NCBI GenBank assembly: GCA_003224665.1
Contig: QHZM01000036.1
Coordinates: 1 to 10,646 of the forward strand
Reading direction: 5' to 3'
DNA from: Acidobacteriota bacterium
Lineage (GTDB): Bacteria; Acidobacteriota; Terriglobia; UBA7540
DNA: 10,646 nucleotides
The notes under the pieces were generated by a model. That model saw only the letters and a program-made list of their open reading frames with translations. It was not told where the DNA came from and ran no database searches. Below, piece after piece: positions 1 to 6,430 of the stretch. The translations under genes were made by a program, and so were the position numbers. The first letter of the stretch is position 1, and every line of letters starts with the position of its first letter.

Positions 1-4
1 CCCC

Positions 5-33
5 CTTTCTCGTTGCACCGGGTATGCTAGTAT
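5..33 (+). promoter_or_regulatory. candidate extended -10 promoter for the CMD/MFS genes
   Basis: TAGTAT at 28-33 resembles a -10 box (4 of 6 to TATAAT) and is directly preceded by TGC, the TGn of an extended -10 promoter. There is no good -35 box at the right distance; only a pyrimidine-rich CTTTCT lies at 5-10. It is the most promoter-like spot before the first + strand gene and would give a leader of about 220 bases. The call is from inspection only. Confidence 0.3.
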
Positions 34-39
34 CTTGCG

Positions 40-258
40 GGTTTCGGCGTACCTGCGGGCAGCGCGCTGGGAACAAAGTAATCAGGACAAGGAAGGCTGG
101 TGAAGGGGTGTCGGCCTGTCGTCGAGGCTGAGAGTTGTTGATAACGAAGCAGGACAAGATTCGGAAGGGACAGGGCCCGTGAGTTGTCGCGTCACGAGCG
201 GACAGGGGTCCTGGCTCTAGTTCCTACACATTTCAATCCAGAGGAGTGAGGGACCAGT
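40..258 (+). other. long untranslated leader with four GGACARG heptamers
   Basis: No coding frame with a plausible start and ribosome site was seen here. The stretch contains GGACARG four times, at 85-91, 152-158, 168-174 and 200-206; the first two extend to the 9-mer CAGGACAAG (83-91 and 150-158). ACAAGGA at 87-93 matches the core of the CsrA/RsmA RNA-binding consensus (ACARGGA). A GAGGAG Shine-Dalgarno lies at 241-246, just before the CMD-family gene. The leader could be a regulatory RNA region, but no known riboswitch fold is recognised. Confidence 0.35.
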
Positions 259-597
259 ATGGAGAAGAGTCAGCCCGGGCGGGCAAAAGTTACGCCAAGC
301 TCAATGACCATGATCGAGCCGCGATTCCGCGATATCTACAAGGCGTTTTACAAGGAAAGTTACTTTACTCCGACTACGCTAGACTTAAAGACCAAGGAGC
401 TGATCGCCATCGCCGCTTCGCTGGCGGCCAAGTGCGAAGGGTGCTTGGAAGGGCATATCAAGAAAGCGCTCGAATTGGGCCTGACCAAGCAGGAGATCAG
501 CGACGCCATTGTAGTCGCCATCGGCATTGCGGCGGCCGGGGTCGTGGATATGTCCGACCGGGCAGCGGTCAAGTTCGATCTCCATCATTTCGAGTAG
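259..597 (+). CDS. carboxymuconolactone decarboxylase (CMD)/AhpD-family protein
   Basis: A 112-residue protein of the CMD/AhpD all-helical fold. The core KTKELIAIAASLAAKCEGC around residues 44-62 is typical: an acidic residue (E47) precedes the CxxC pair C59/C62, followed by H66, the arrangement of the AhpD proton-relay and peroxidase site. Family members with CxxC usually act as alkylhydroperoxidase-like or thiol-redox proteins; those lacking it are closer to true gamma-carboxymuconolactone decarboxylases. The length fits single-domain members, which usually form trimers or hexamers. The ATG at 259 is chosen because GAGGAG lies 12 bases upstream. No signal peptide is seen, so it is probably cytoplasmic. 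An MFS exporter follows after 104 bases on the same strand, so the two may be cotranscribed. The substrate cannot be told; a redox or detoxification role is inferred from CxxC. Confidence 0.85.
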   Translation: MEKSQPGRAKVTPSSMTMIEPRFRDIYKAFYKESYFTPTTLDLKTKELIAIAASLAAKCEGCLEGHIKKALELGLTKQEISDAIVVAIGIAAAGVVDMSDRAAVKFDLHHFE

Positions 598-701
598 GCA
601 ACCACATCGCCCTTGTGCGAGTTGACGCGCGGCAATTCAGTGGACTGATTCTGGCCGGCGAGGTCGGCCGGTTATACGGCCCGGGGTCAATTTCCCAAAG
701 C

Positions 702-1883
702 ATGGATTATCTGCTCGTCGCCAATCTATTTTTATTGCTCTTTCTGGGGCTGGCGGACAATCAGATGATTGCCGCGCTGCTCCCTACGTTGGTTTCTTCA
801 CTGCACGTTACGGTGAGACTGGCCGGGCTGCTGGTCGTAGCGTACTCGGCCGCGGCAGCCGTTGCCGCCTTTGTTTCGGGTCCGCTTTCCGACACCTATG
901 GGCGCCGGGCATTCTTGCTGGTGGGCGCGGCGGGATTTACTCTGGCTTCCTGGTCGGCTTCGCGCGCGGAGACCTTTCGGGGCCTTCTTCTGGCCCGCGC
1001 GCTGACGGGGCTCGCCGCTGGAGTCATCTCCACTTGTTCGATTGCGTTTGCCGGCGATCGGTTCCCCTACGCTGTGCGGGGCAAAGCCATCGGCCTCATC
1101 TCCTCGGCCTACTTTGCCGCGCCGATTATCGGCGTGCCTCTGGCCGGGCAGGTGGCGGACCGTTTTGGCTGGCGCCTTGTGTTTGCCTTCTTTGCGGGTT
1201 TGTCCCTTGTCGTGTTCTTCGTGTCCCTGAGACTGCCTAAGGATGACCGAGCGTCTGCGCTCAGCTCCGCCGGGTTTCAGGCCTCTGTCCAGGCTTTCCG
1301 GTCTTTTCTCAAACGGCGCGACATCCGCGCGGCACTTTGTATTGCTTTCCTGGTTTCGGGCGGGTTGGTGGGCTTCATCACATACATCGGGCAGTGGCTG
1401 CACGACCGCTTCTCGATCGCAACCGGTGAAATCACGATGGTGTTCATGGCAGGCGGTCTCGCCTCGCTCGTTGGCGCGCCTCTCGGCGGGATGCTCTCGG
1501 ACAAATGGGGGAAGCGCACGGTTTCCATCGCCAGTAACATCCAACTGGCTCTTGCAGTGGCTCTTGTGCCTTTCTTGCGCTGGGGGCCGGCGCTCTTTCT
1601 GGTCTTTGGGGCTACGGGGCTTGGGGCTGCTTTCCGGCAGGGACCGCTGACGGCACTCATGACGGAACTGGTCCCCGCCGCCCGGCGCGGGGCCTTCATC
1701 GCGCTGCGAAACATCTCTTCGCAAATCGGCATCGGCATTGCGGCGCTCGCGGGAGGAATTCTGTACCAGTGGCACGGGTATTTCGCGGTGGCCTCGCTCT
1801 GCGCGGTGATGACGGCCCTGGTAGCGGTCTTGCTCGCCACCCACATCATCGAGCCGCAACCTGCGGCGGACCGGTCGATCTAG
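702..1883 (+). CDS. major facilitator superfamily (MFS) transporter, DHA1-type
   Basis: A 393-residue, strongly hydrophobic protein, the usual size for a 12-helix MFS carrier in the inner membrane. Motif A is present after helix 2 as GPLSDTYGRR (residues 60-69). Its counterpart in the second half is GGMLSDKWGKR (about 262-272), so both six-helix bundles are intact. A charged central loop near residues 178-210 separates them. This layout is typical of drug/metabolite:H+ antiporters (DHA1) and sugar-efflux-like permeases; substrate cannot be assigned. The ATG at 702 is chosen because helix 1 begins at once (MDYLLVANLF). The same frame stays open upstream, but there it overlaps the CMD-family gene and encodes no membrane segment. 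The ribosome site before 702 is weak. It follows the CMD-family gene by 104 bases. Confidence 0.88.
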   Translation: MDYLLVANLFLLLFLGLADNQMIAALLPTLVSSLHVTVRLAGLLVVAYSAAAAVAAFVSGPLSDTYGRRAFLLVGAAGFTLASWSASRAETFRGLLLARALTGLAAGVISTCSIAFAGDRFPYAVRGKAIGLISSAYFAAPIIGVPLAGQVADRFGWRLVFAFFAGLSLVVFFVSLRLPKDDRASALSSAGFQASVQAFRSFLKRRDIRAALCIAFLVSGGLVGFITYIGQWLHDRFSIATGEITMVFMAGGLASLVGAPLGGMLSDKWGKRTVSIASNIQLALAVALVPFLRWGPALFLVFGATGLGAAFRQGPLTALMTELVPAARRGAFIALRNISSQIGIGIAALAGGILYQWHGYFAVASLCAVMTALVAVLLATHIIEPQPAADRSI

Positions 1884-1978
1884 CGGCGCTGGGTGGCTCG
1901 CTGGCGGCCGGTGGACGGGATTTCTGTGACGGAGGTGGGGTCAAAACCCCGCTTGCTGGCCCAGAAAGGACTTACGCA

Positions 1979-2974
1979 CTGATTACAGCAAGAACAATTT
2001 GGAGAGTAACGCGGAATGTCCTTCTGATTTTCGCCGCGCTCGCGGCAGTCTTTTTTTTCGTCGTCGTGCCCTGGCTGATGGCGGGCCTCGTTACCACCAG
2101 CCGCTTTCACTTCCCGGACCCGAACGACGGCAAGACGCCGAAGTCATACGGGTTGAATTTCCGGTGGATTGAGTTCCCCTCGCCCGACGGCGTGCCGCTC
2201 AAAGGTTGGTACATCCCGGCGGAGGGGAAGGCGCGGGGAACGATCGTTTACGCTCACGGCCACAACCGCACGCGGGTCGAGATGCTGCCGGAAGCTGCGT
2301 TCGCCCGCGGCCTGGGATACAACGGCCTCCCCTTCGATTTGCGCCACCAGGGCCGGAGCGGGGGAAACGTCTCCACCGTGGGGTACTCGGAACGTCTGGA
2401 TTTGGTGGGCGCCGTCCGATACGTCCTGGACACGGAAAAAGTTAACAGGCCGGTCATCCTGTGGGGCGTCTCGATGGGCGCAGCCGCTTCGCTCTTGGCT
2501 GCTGCGGAGTGCCCGGAGGTGGACGCGGTGGTTTCCGACAGCTCGTTCCTTTCCTTCTCCGACACTGTGAAACATCACTTCAAGATGTTTTTTGGCCTCC
2601 CAAGCTTTCCGATCGCTGATGAAATCATCTATTGCACGGCGTACCGGGGCCATTTCCATGCCTCCGACTTTGATTTAGTCAAGGCCGTCGAGCGGATCGG
2701 GGAGCGACCCGTCCTGTTCATCGGTGTCGCGGGTGACCGCCGCATGCCGCCGAATATCGCGCGCGAGCTGTACGCTCACTGCGCAAGCCCCCACCGGGCG
2801 CTCGTCATCCTGCCGGGCACGCGGCATGGAGAAGGGTTCAAGGACGCTCCGCAAGATTACCAGCAAGCCGTCCGTCAATTTCTGGCGCGCGTCGCCAGTG
2901 AGCCCAACGCACAGGAGGTGTCTCATGGGTACCGAGTCACAGGCGATCAAACAGGGCCCGCTCCAAAGCCTTAA
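1979..2974 (+). CDS. membrane-anchored alpha/beta hydrolase (serine hydrolase)
   Basis: About 331 residues. A single hydrophobic segment (roughly residues 13-38) acts as an uncleaved anchor or signal and is followed by an alpha/beta hydrolase domain. The HG oxyanion motif (YAHGHNRT) is near residue 98. The nucleophile elbow GVSMG places Ser165, and the other triad members are probably Asp253 (GVAGDRR) and His283 (GTRHGEG). The protein resembles the Bem46/ABHD13-like and S33-type esterase or peptidase groups, but the substrate is unknown. The start is unusual: no in-frame ATG, GTG or TTG lies between the MFS stop and the anchor segment. CTG at 1979 follows AGAAAGGA (1963-1970) by 8 bases and is preferred. 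GTG 2066 or ATG 2078 would remove the anchor. The final 50 bases overlap the next gene, which suggests translational coupling. Confidence 0.82.
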   Translation: MITARTIWRVTRNVLLIFAALAAVFFFVVVPWLMAGLVTTSRFHFPDPNDGKTPKSYGLNFRWIEFPSPDGVPLKGWYIPAEGKARGTIVYAHGHNRTRVEMLPEAAFARGLGYNGLPFDLRHQGRSGGNVSTVGYSERLDLVGAVRYVLDTEKVNRPVILWGVSMGAAASLLAAAECPEVDAVVSDSSFLSFSDTVKHHFKMFFGLPSFPIADEIIYCTAYRGHFHASDFDLVKAVERIGERPVLFIGVAGDRRMPPNIARELYAHCASPHRALVILPGTRHGEGFKDAPQDYQQAVRQFLARVASEPNAQEVSHGYRVTGDQTGPAPKP

Positions 2975-3803
2975 ATGGATTCGCGGTTCGCTGATTTTTC
3001 TGGCACTCCTCGTGGTCGCTCGCTTCTTTCTGGAAGTGGTCGGCGTGTCCCCCTCGACGACCCGTTATCTTTCGAGTTCGGCCGCGGTTTTTCTCATTGC
3101 CATATACCTCGGGACGGTCGCGCCGCTGCGCGGGGTGACCAGGACCGTCAATCTCATCCTGCCTGCCGTCATCCTGGCGGCGTGGATGGAAGTATGGGTC
3201 GTTCTCGCAACTCTGGTTTCCGCAGTCTTGCGCCTGGAGCGGAGCCACTTTGCCGACAAGGAGGATTACGGCAACTGGTCCCACCTCGGGCAGCACATCT
3301 GGGGGCACATGGAGGAACTCGTTGTCTTCGGTGTTGCTGCGCTGGTCCTCATGTCCGTGACTTTTTTGCTTCGTCGCTGGCCGGTGACGGTCGGCCCCGG
3401 CGCAATCCTGGCGGCGCTCGTCGTTCTTCGTTATTGGGCGGAAGCGATGGACATCGCCCCGACGACGGCCGCTGCGTGGAGCTCAACTGTGGCGGTGCTT
3501 GTGTGCGGCTTCTATCTCGGCGGTGTGGGCCCGCGCGTGGGCCTGAATTCTGCGGCGCAACTTTTCATACCGTCCATCGTCATCGGATGGGTATGGAGGT
3601 TTTGGGCGTTTCTGGCCGCGGTCCTCAGCGCCTCCTTCCCCTTCTACAGGACACATTTCTTTGATCCCTCCGGCGGTCGAACCTTCGTCCGGCTGGCGCA
3701 GCTTCTGGGGGCCAGTATTCTCGAGGGATTCGTGGCCGGGCTCGTGGTCTGGGGAACCGCAATCTGGATTTCTCGAGCCACGCGTCGCGCGGTAGCGACG
3801 TAA
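2925..3803 (+). CDS. multi-pass membrane protein made of two tandem four-helix repeats
   Basis: A 292-residue integral membrane protein that I do not recognise as a named family. The ATG at 2925 has a strong AGGAGGT (2913-2919) six bases upstream and lies inside the end of the hydrolase gene, so the two are likely coupled. About eight membrane helices are predicted by eye. The protein is an internal duplication with a constant offset of 136 residues: YLG at 61-63 and 197-199, and SHF/THF at 107-109 and 243-245. Repeat 1 spans about 22-151 and repeat 2 about 158-287. Each repeat holds a helix, a TT-containing loop, a YLG helix, a long Trp-rich helix, a [ST]HF loop with acidic residues, and a fourth helix. 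No catalytic or transport motif is evident. A role beside the anchored hydrolase is inferred from the overlap only. Confidence 0.85.
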   Translation: MGTESQAIKQGPLQSLKWIRGSLIFLALLVVARFFLEVVGVSPSTTRYLSSSAAVFLIAIYLGTVAPLRGVTRTVNLILPAVILAAWMEVWVVLATLVSAVLRLERSHFADKEDYGNWSHLGQHIWGHMEELVVFGVAALVLMSVTFLLRRWPVTVGPGAILAALVVLRYWAEAMDIAPTTAAAWSSTVAVLVCGFYLGGVGPRVGLNSAAQLFIPSIVIGWVWRFWAFLAAVLSASFPFYRTHFFDPSGGRTFVRLAQLLGASILEGFVAGLVVWGTAIWISRATRRAVAT

Positions 3804-3936
3804 AGGGCGCGGGGAGTCAGCGGAACCGATTTCGATTCGCGCGCGTTCTCGGACCTCTGAGGAGCGCCGGGGGCCGACAACCTGAGCGCAGGTCGAACCG
3901 ACCATGAGGAGAGGGAAGGGCCGGGGTAGTTTCCTC
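3804..3936. other. short convergent intergenic region
   Basis: This 133-base gap separates the + strand membrane-protein gene from the convergent - strand bshA remnant. It contains short imperfect palindromes, for example CCTG-AGCG-CAGG near 3879-3890, but no stem followed by a T-run in either direction. I therefore cannot call an intrinsic terminator, although one or a Rho-dependent site is expected here. Confidence 0.4.
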
Positions 3937-4927
3937 TCAAATTCCGGCTACGACGCGCTCGTAGAGCTTTTCGTAGAGGGGAATAATCCGGCTACTGCAG
4001 AACTGGCTCAGCGCGCGCTCGCGAGCGGCCTTCCCCATCCGCTCTTGACGGCCGGCGTCGGTCAGGATTTCAAGGGCGCGCGCAGCCATGGTCTTGGTAT
4101 CGCGCGGCGTCACCAGATAACCCTCAACCCCGTCACGGACGACCTCCGGCACGGCCTAGGAAAGTCACAGCACTTGCCAGGCCGTTCTGATGAACCATCC
4201 ACTCGGCGGTTGCGCGGTCAGGGCCGTCGCCAATCATCAGCAGCTTGGCCGGGATCTCCTTTCGCACCAGGGCGAAAATTTCGATGACGTCCGGCACGCG
4301 CTTGACGGGCCGGAAGTTTGAGAGATGGACCAGGACTTTTTCATTCCCGGGCGCGAACTCCGCCCGCCGGGAGTTATCCTTGGCAGGCTGAAAGACGTCG
4401 CAGTTTACGAAGTTGGGGATCATTTCGATGGGGCGCTGGACATCGAATTCCTTCAGCGTCACCTGTCGCAGGTATTCCGAGATGGCCGTGACAGCATTGC
4501 TTTCCTCGATCGAAAAGCGTGTGATGGGCAAATACGACCGGTCGATTCCGACAAGGGTGATATCTGTTCCGTGGAGCGTCGTTACAAATGGGACGCGGCG
4601 GGGCCGGAGCATCGCGCGCGCCAGGTAGGCGCTCACCGAATGGGGAATGGCGTAATGGACGTGCAGAAGGTCGAGAGGTTCGCTCGCCGCCACGTTGTAC
4701 ATTTGCGTCGCAAGCGCCAGGGCATAGGGGGGATGGTCGAACAAGGGATAATTCATCACTTCCACTTCATGGAAGTGAATGCGTTCAGAAGCCTCCGTGA
4801 TGCGGACGGGAACGGCGTAGCTGATGAAGTGGACTTCGTGCCCACGCGCCGCCAACTCGAGACCCAGCTCGGTGGCTACCACACCACTCCCGCCGTAAGT
4901 CGGATAACACGTGATACCAATCTTCAT
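3937..4927 (-). pseudogene. bshA: bshA-like GT4 glycosyltransferase, broken by internal deletion and frameshift
   Basis: BshA adds N-acetylglucosamine from UDP-GlcNAc to L-malate, the first step of bacillithiol synthesis. The first part (4927 down to about 4154) has the family N-terminus: the GGSG loop at residues 12-15, LLHVHYAIPHS, TTLHGTDIT, then LVHLSNFRPVKRV and LLMIGDGP. After VTFLG, one base (4153) remains, and the next frame continues with VPEVVRDGVEGYLV to a TGA at 3937-3939. In intact BshA about 44 residues lie between these two points, including the acceptor/donor-site EX7E region and the SFGL..LEAMACG segment. Roughly 131 bases are therefore missing and the frame is shifted; read straight, the frame stops at 4133. 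Both flanks are well conserved, so the lesion is recent or a sequence/assembly artefact. Related GT4 enzymes of other specificity cannot be fully excluded, but the N-terminal motifs fit BshA well. Confidence 0.8.
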
Positions 4928-4945
4928 GCGGTTTGGGGAGCCCTG

Positions 4946-4959
4946 CCTCGTTCCCGAGG
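4946..4959. repeat. small hairpin upstream of bshA
   Basis: CCTCG-TTCC-CGAGG forms a 5-bp stem with a 4-base loop between the inverted-repeat element and the bshA start at 4927. No T-run follows on either strand, so it is not a classical terminator. It would fall within the bshA leader RNA. Confidence 0.3.
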
Positions 4960-4963
4960 GCGT

Positions 4964-5071
4964 CTAGTGCCGTTCCAACTAATTGGGGCTATTTCCGTGG
5001 GCAACGCTTTCGAGCAATCTCGAAAGACTTCGGCTTAAGCTTTTCGGCACATTAAGTTGGAACGACACTAG
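4964..5071. mobile_element. MITE-like inverted-repeat element at a CTAG target
   Basis: The ends are inverted repeats: 4964-4980 matches the reverse complement of 5055-5071 at 16 of 17 bases (the single difference is C/T at the seventh base). Each end begins with CTAG. This fits insertion into CTAG with TA duplication, the habit of IS630/Tc1-mariner-type transposases, giving C-TA-element-TA-G. The 108-base length and lack of coding capacity fit a non-autonomous MITE. The centre holds a perfect 8-bp stem with CAAT loop (5007-5026). The right CTAG supplies the TAG stop of the exported-protein gene, so that gene's end would be unchanged by the insertion. No transposase or second copy occurs in the window. 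A paired-end transcriptional element or a decayed IS end pair is the alternative. Confidence 0.7.
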
Positions 5072-5580
5072 GAGGGGTTCTCGGGTTTCTTCGCTCCGGC
5101 TGGAGCTGCCGCCAGCACGATTATCTCCTTTACTTTTCGGCGATCGCCGCTCTGCTCATAGTAAACAATCACCGTGGCGCCCGGCGTGAGCTCCGTCAGC
5201 TTGATTTTCGCCCCGTTTGCCAACGCCACCCGCACGCCCTTTGTCACGGGGAACACTTCGGTGTTACCACCCTGCACGGTGTTCACATTCAGCAATTTAC
5301 GTTTCAGGTCGAGGGACTGTACAGTTCCACTGAAGGCCTGGCGGGAGGGCCCTGAAGTAATTTTATCCAAACCCGGGACTTTCGTCTTGCGCTCCTCCTG
5401 GGCGTTGCCGGGCGCAAAGAAGGATATCGTCGCGATGACGAATGCCAGGACGGCCGGCTCTATCTTGCGAAGCCTGCGGGCTGAAGCGGCTAAAGGTGTT
5501 GATTCAGGCTCCCCTCGAGCTTGCAGTCTTACGCGGGGCCTGCAGGATGCGGCTCGTTCGGAGTCAATGGAGGAATTCAA
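5068..5580 (-). CDS. small exported protein of unknown function
   Basis: A 170-residue protein. A hydrophobic segment with signal-peptide character (about residues 40-60, KIEPAVLAFVIATISFFAPGNAQ, ending in a likely signal-peptidase I site before QEER) follows an unusually long, Arg-rich N-terminal stretch. The mature part is probably beta-rich: FSGTVQSLDLKRKLLNVN, then VTKGVRVALANGAKI and a TPGATVIVYYEQSGDRRKVKEI strand pair. This resembles small OB-like domains such as DUF5666, without a clear family match. It is likely periplasmic. The TTG at 5580 is chosen because AGGGAG lies 7 bases upstream; no in-frame ATG exists near. Its TAG stop is the CTAG of the neighbouring inverted-repeat element. 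Without that element bshA would start about 35 bases downstream, so the two genes probably belonged to one transcript. Confidence 0.65.
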   Translation of the reverse strand: MNSSIDSERAASCRPRVRLQARGEPESTPLAASARRLRKIEPAVLAFVIATISFFAPGNAQEERKTKVPGLDKITSGPSRQAFSGTVQSLDLKRKLLNVNTVQGGNTEVFPVTKGVRVALANGAKIKLTELTPGATVIVYYEQSGDRRKVKEIIVLAAAPAGAKKPENPS

Positions 5581-5591
5581 TCGGCGACTCC

Positions 5592-5605
5592 CTGAGAAGT
5601 CTCAG
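5592..5605 (-). promoter_or_regulatory. hairpin next to the ribosome site of the exported-protein gene
   Basis: A perfect palindrome, CTGAG-AAGT-CTCAG as read on the + strand, lies 11 bases upstream of the TTG start at 5580. In the - strand mRNA the 3' arm ends in CTCAG and runs directly into GGGAG, so the AG of the Shine-Dalgarno is shared with the stem. Folding could limit initiation. The effect is inferred from position only. Confidence 0.3.
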
Positions 5606-5758
5606 CCGGCCGAGCTCAGCGATCTGCGAGTGCGGTCGGGCGTGAAAGTTTGCGGCGTGAAGGAAGTCCCGGTCCTTTGGGCGGCCTATCCTCGGGTACT
5701 GAAAAAGTCTCTTTCGGCCGCGCGGAGCATCGCCCAAGGGCGCCAGACGCCAGCGGGG

Positions 5759-6097
5759 TCATTCGCCGTTGTTCTGGGCTGCGAGGTTGCCATCTCCACC
5801 GCCCTTGGCTTCGTTCTCCTTGTACATGTACCGGATAGACGATTTCATGATCAGGAGATTGGGCTCGTTCGTGCGATGGACTTTAATGCAGGTCTTGTCG
5901 TACCACTCGATGACTCCGTGAATTCCTTCGCCGGTGTCGAGGACGACGACCATCGGCGTGCGGGCCTGCATTTGCTTGATATAGTAGAAATTCTCCGCGT
6001 TCGTCTGCTCCGGTGGAGCAGGTTTCTTCCGCTGCAGGCGCGTGCCCATCTGGTCCTGGACTTCCGACAGCGTTGGACGGATCAGTTTTCGGTTCAC
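5759..6097 (-). CDS. hfq: Hfq-like LSm RNA-binding protein with N-terminal extension
   Basis: A 112-residue protein with an LSm/Hfq-type core at about residues 36-94: NFYYIKQMQARTPMVVVL, then GIHGVIEWYDK (Sm1 end, residues 58-68), then IKVHRTNEPNLLIMKSSIRYMYKE (Sm2). The classical Hfq YKH near the end of Sm2 appears as YKE, so the proximal uridine-binding pocket may differ. An N-terminal extension of about 35 residues (basic, then Pro-rich KKPAPPEQ) precedes the core; enterobacterial Hfq lacks it. A Gly/Asn-rich tail follows. Hfq hexamers pair small RNAs with mRNAs. The start is taken as GTG at 6097 because AAGGAG (- strand, over 6107-6112) lies nine bases upstream. An in-frame ATG at 6121 sits upstream of that site and is less likely. 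The gene stands more than 300 bases from holB with its own possible promoter. Confidence 0.75.
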   Translation of the reverse strand: MNRKLIRPTLSEVQDQMGTRLQRKKPAPPEQTNAENFYYIKQMQARTPMVVVLDTGEGIHGVIEWYDKTCIKVHRTNEPNLLIMKSSIRYMYKENEAKGGGDGNLAAQNNGE

Positions 6098-6263
6098 TCT
6101 TTTACACTCCTTACGCCCCATCCACCGGGGCTCGGCGATTTGGGGTTGCAGTCACGTCAAGGGGCATTCCAAGCGCCCGCTCATTTAGGGTAGATGCCGA
6201 TGCGAGTGGATCGGTTCCCTCGTGTCCCTAAACTACCGCCAGGAAATTGCTGTAAATATAGTG

Positions 6264-6292
6264 AGTTTATCACAGCTCCCCGCGAACCGCAA
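6264..6292 (-). promoter_or_regulatory. weak candidate promoter in the 333-base gap before the Hfq-like gene
   Basis: The gap 6098-6430 holds no convincing gene on either strand. On the - strand TTGCGG (6292-6287) and TAAACT (6269-6264) are spaced by 17 bases, a possible sigma-70 promoter with 3 of 6 and 4 of 6 consensus bases. It lies in the only AT-rich patch of the gap (about 6241-6270). It would give a leader of some 160 bases. No terminator for holB is evident in the gap. Confidence 0.25.
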
Positions 6293-6430
6293 TCCGGCTT
6301 TGCCCTATCCGCTGTTGACGGCCTCCGGGCACGTCGCTCCGGGCGAAGGCCTGGACCTGGCAGGCACAAATTCTGCTGGCCTTCCTCTTTGTTCCGGTCA
6401 AGACCCGGCCTGGTTGAGTGCGGCTCGGGG

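Noticed and set aside
246..701. Upstream extension of the MFS reading frame overlapping the CMD-family gene
   Set aside because: It encodes no membrane segment or known domain. The CMD-family protein in the other frame is clearly real, and the MFS protein begins naturally at 702.
798..1859. Long minus-strand open frame opposite the MFS gene
   Set aside because: Its translation is Arg/Gly/Pro/His-rich with no domain. It is the usual shadow of a GC-rich gene.
1769..1978. ATG at 1769 as the hydrolase start
   Set aside because: It lies 115 bases inside the MFS gene, has no ribosome site, and adds about 70 residues of low-complexity sequence before the anchor.
4325..5038. Plus-strand frame of 237 codons opposite bshA
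   Set aside because: The minus strand carries recognisable glycosyltransferase motifs. The plus-strand product has no domain and runs through the inverted-repeat element.
5174..6193. Plus-strand frame of 339 codons
   Set aside because: It covers three separate features on the minus strand (exported protein, gap, Hfq-like gene) and shows no domain.
6345..6375. Stem-like CAGG/CCTG repeats as a holB terminator
   Set aside because: The stem is only about five base pairs and no T-run follows on the minus strand.
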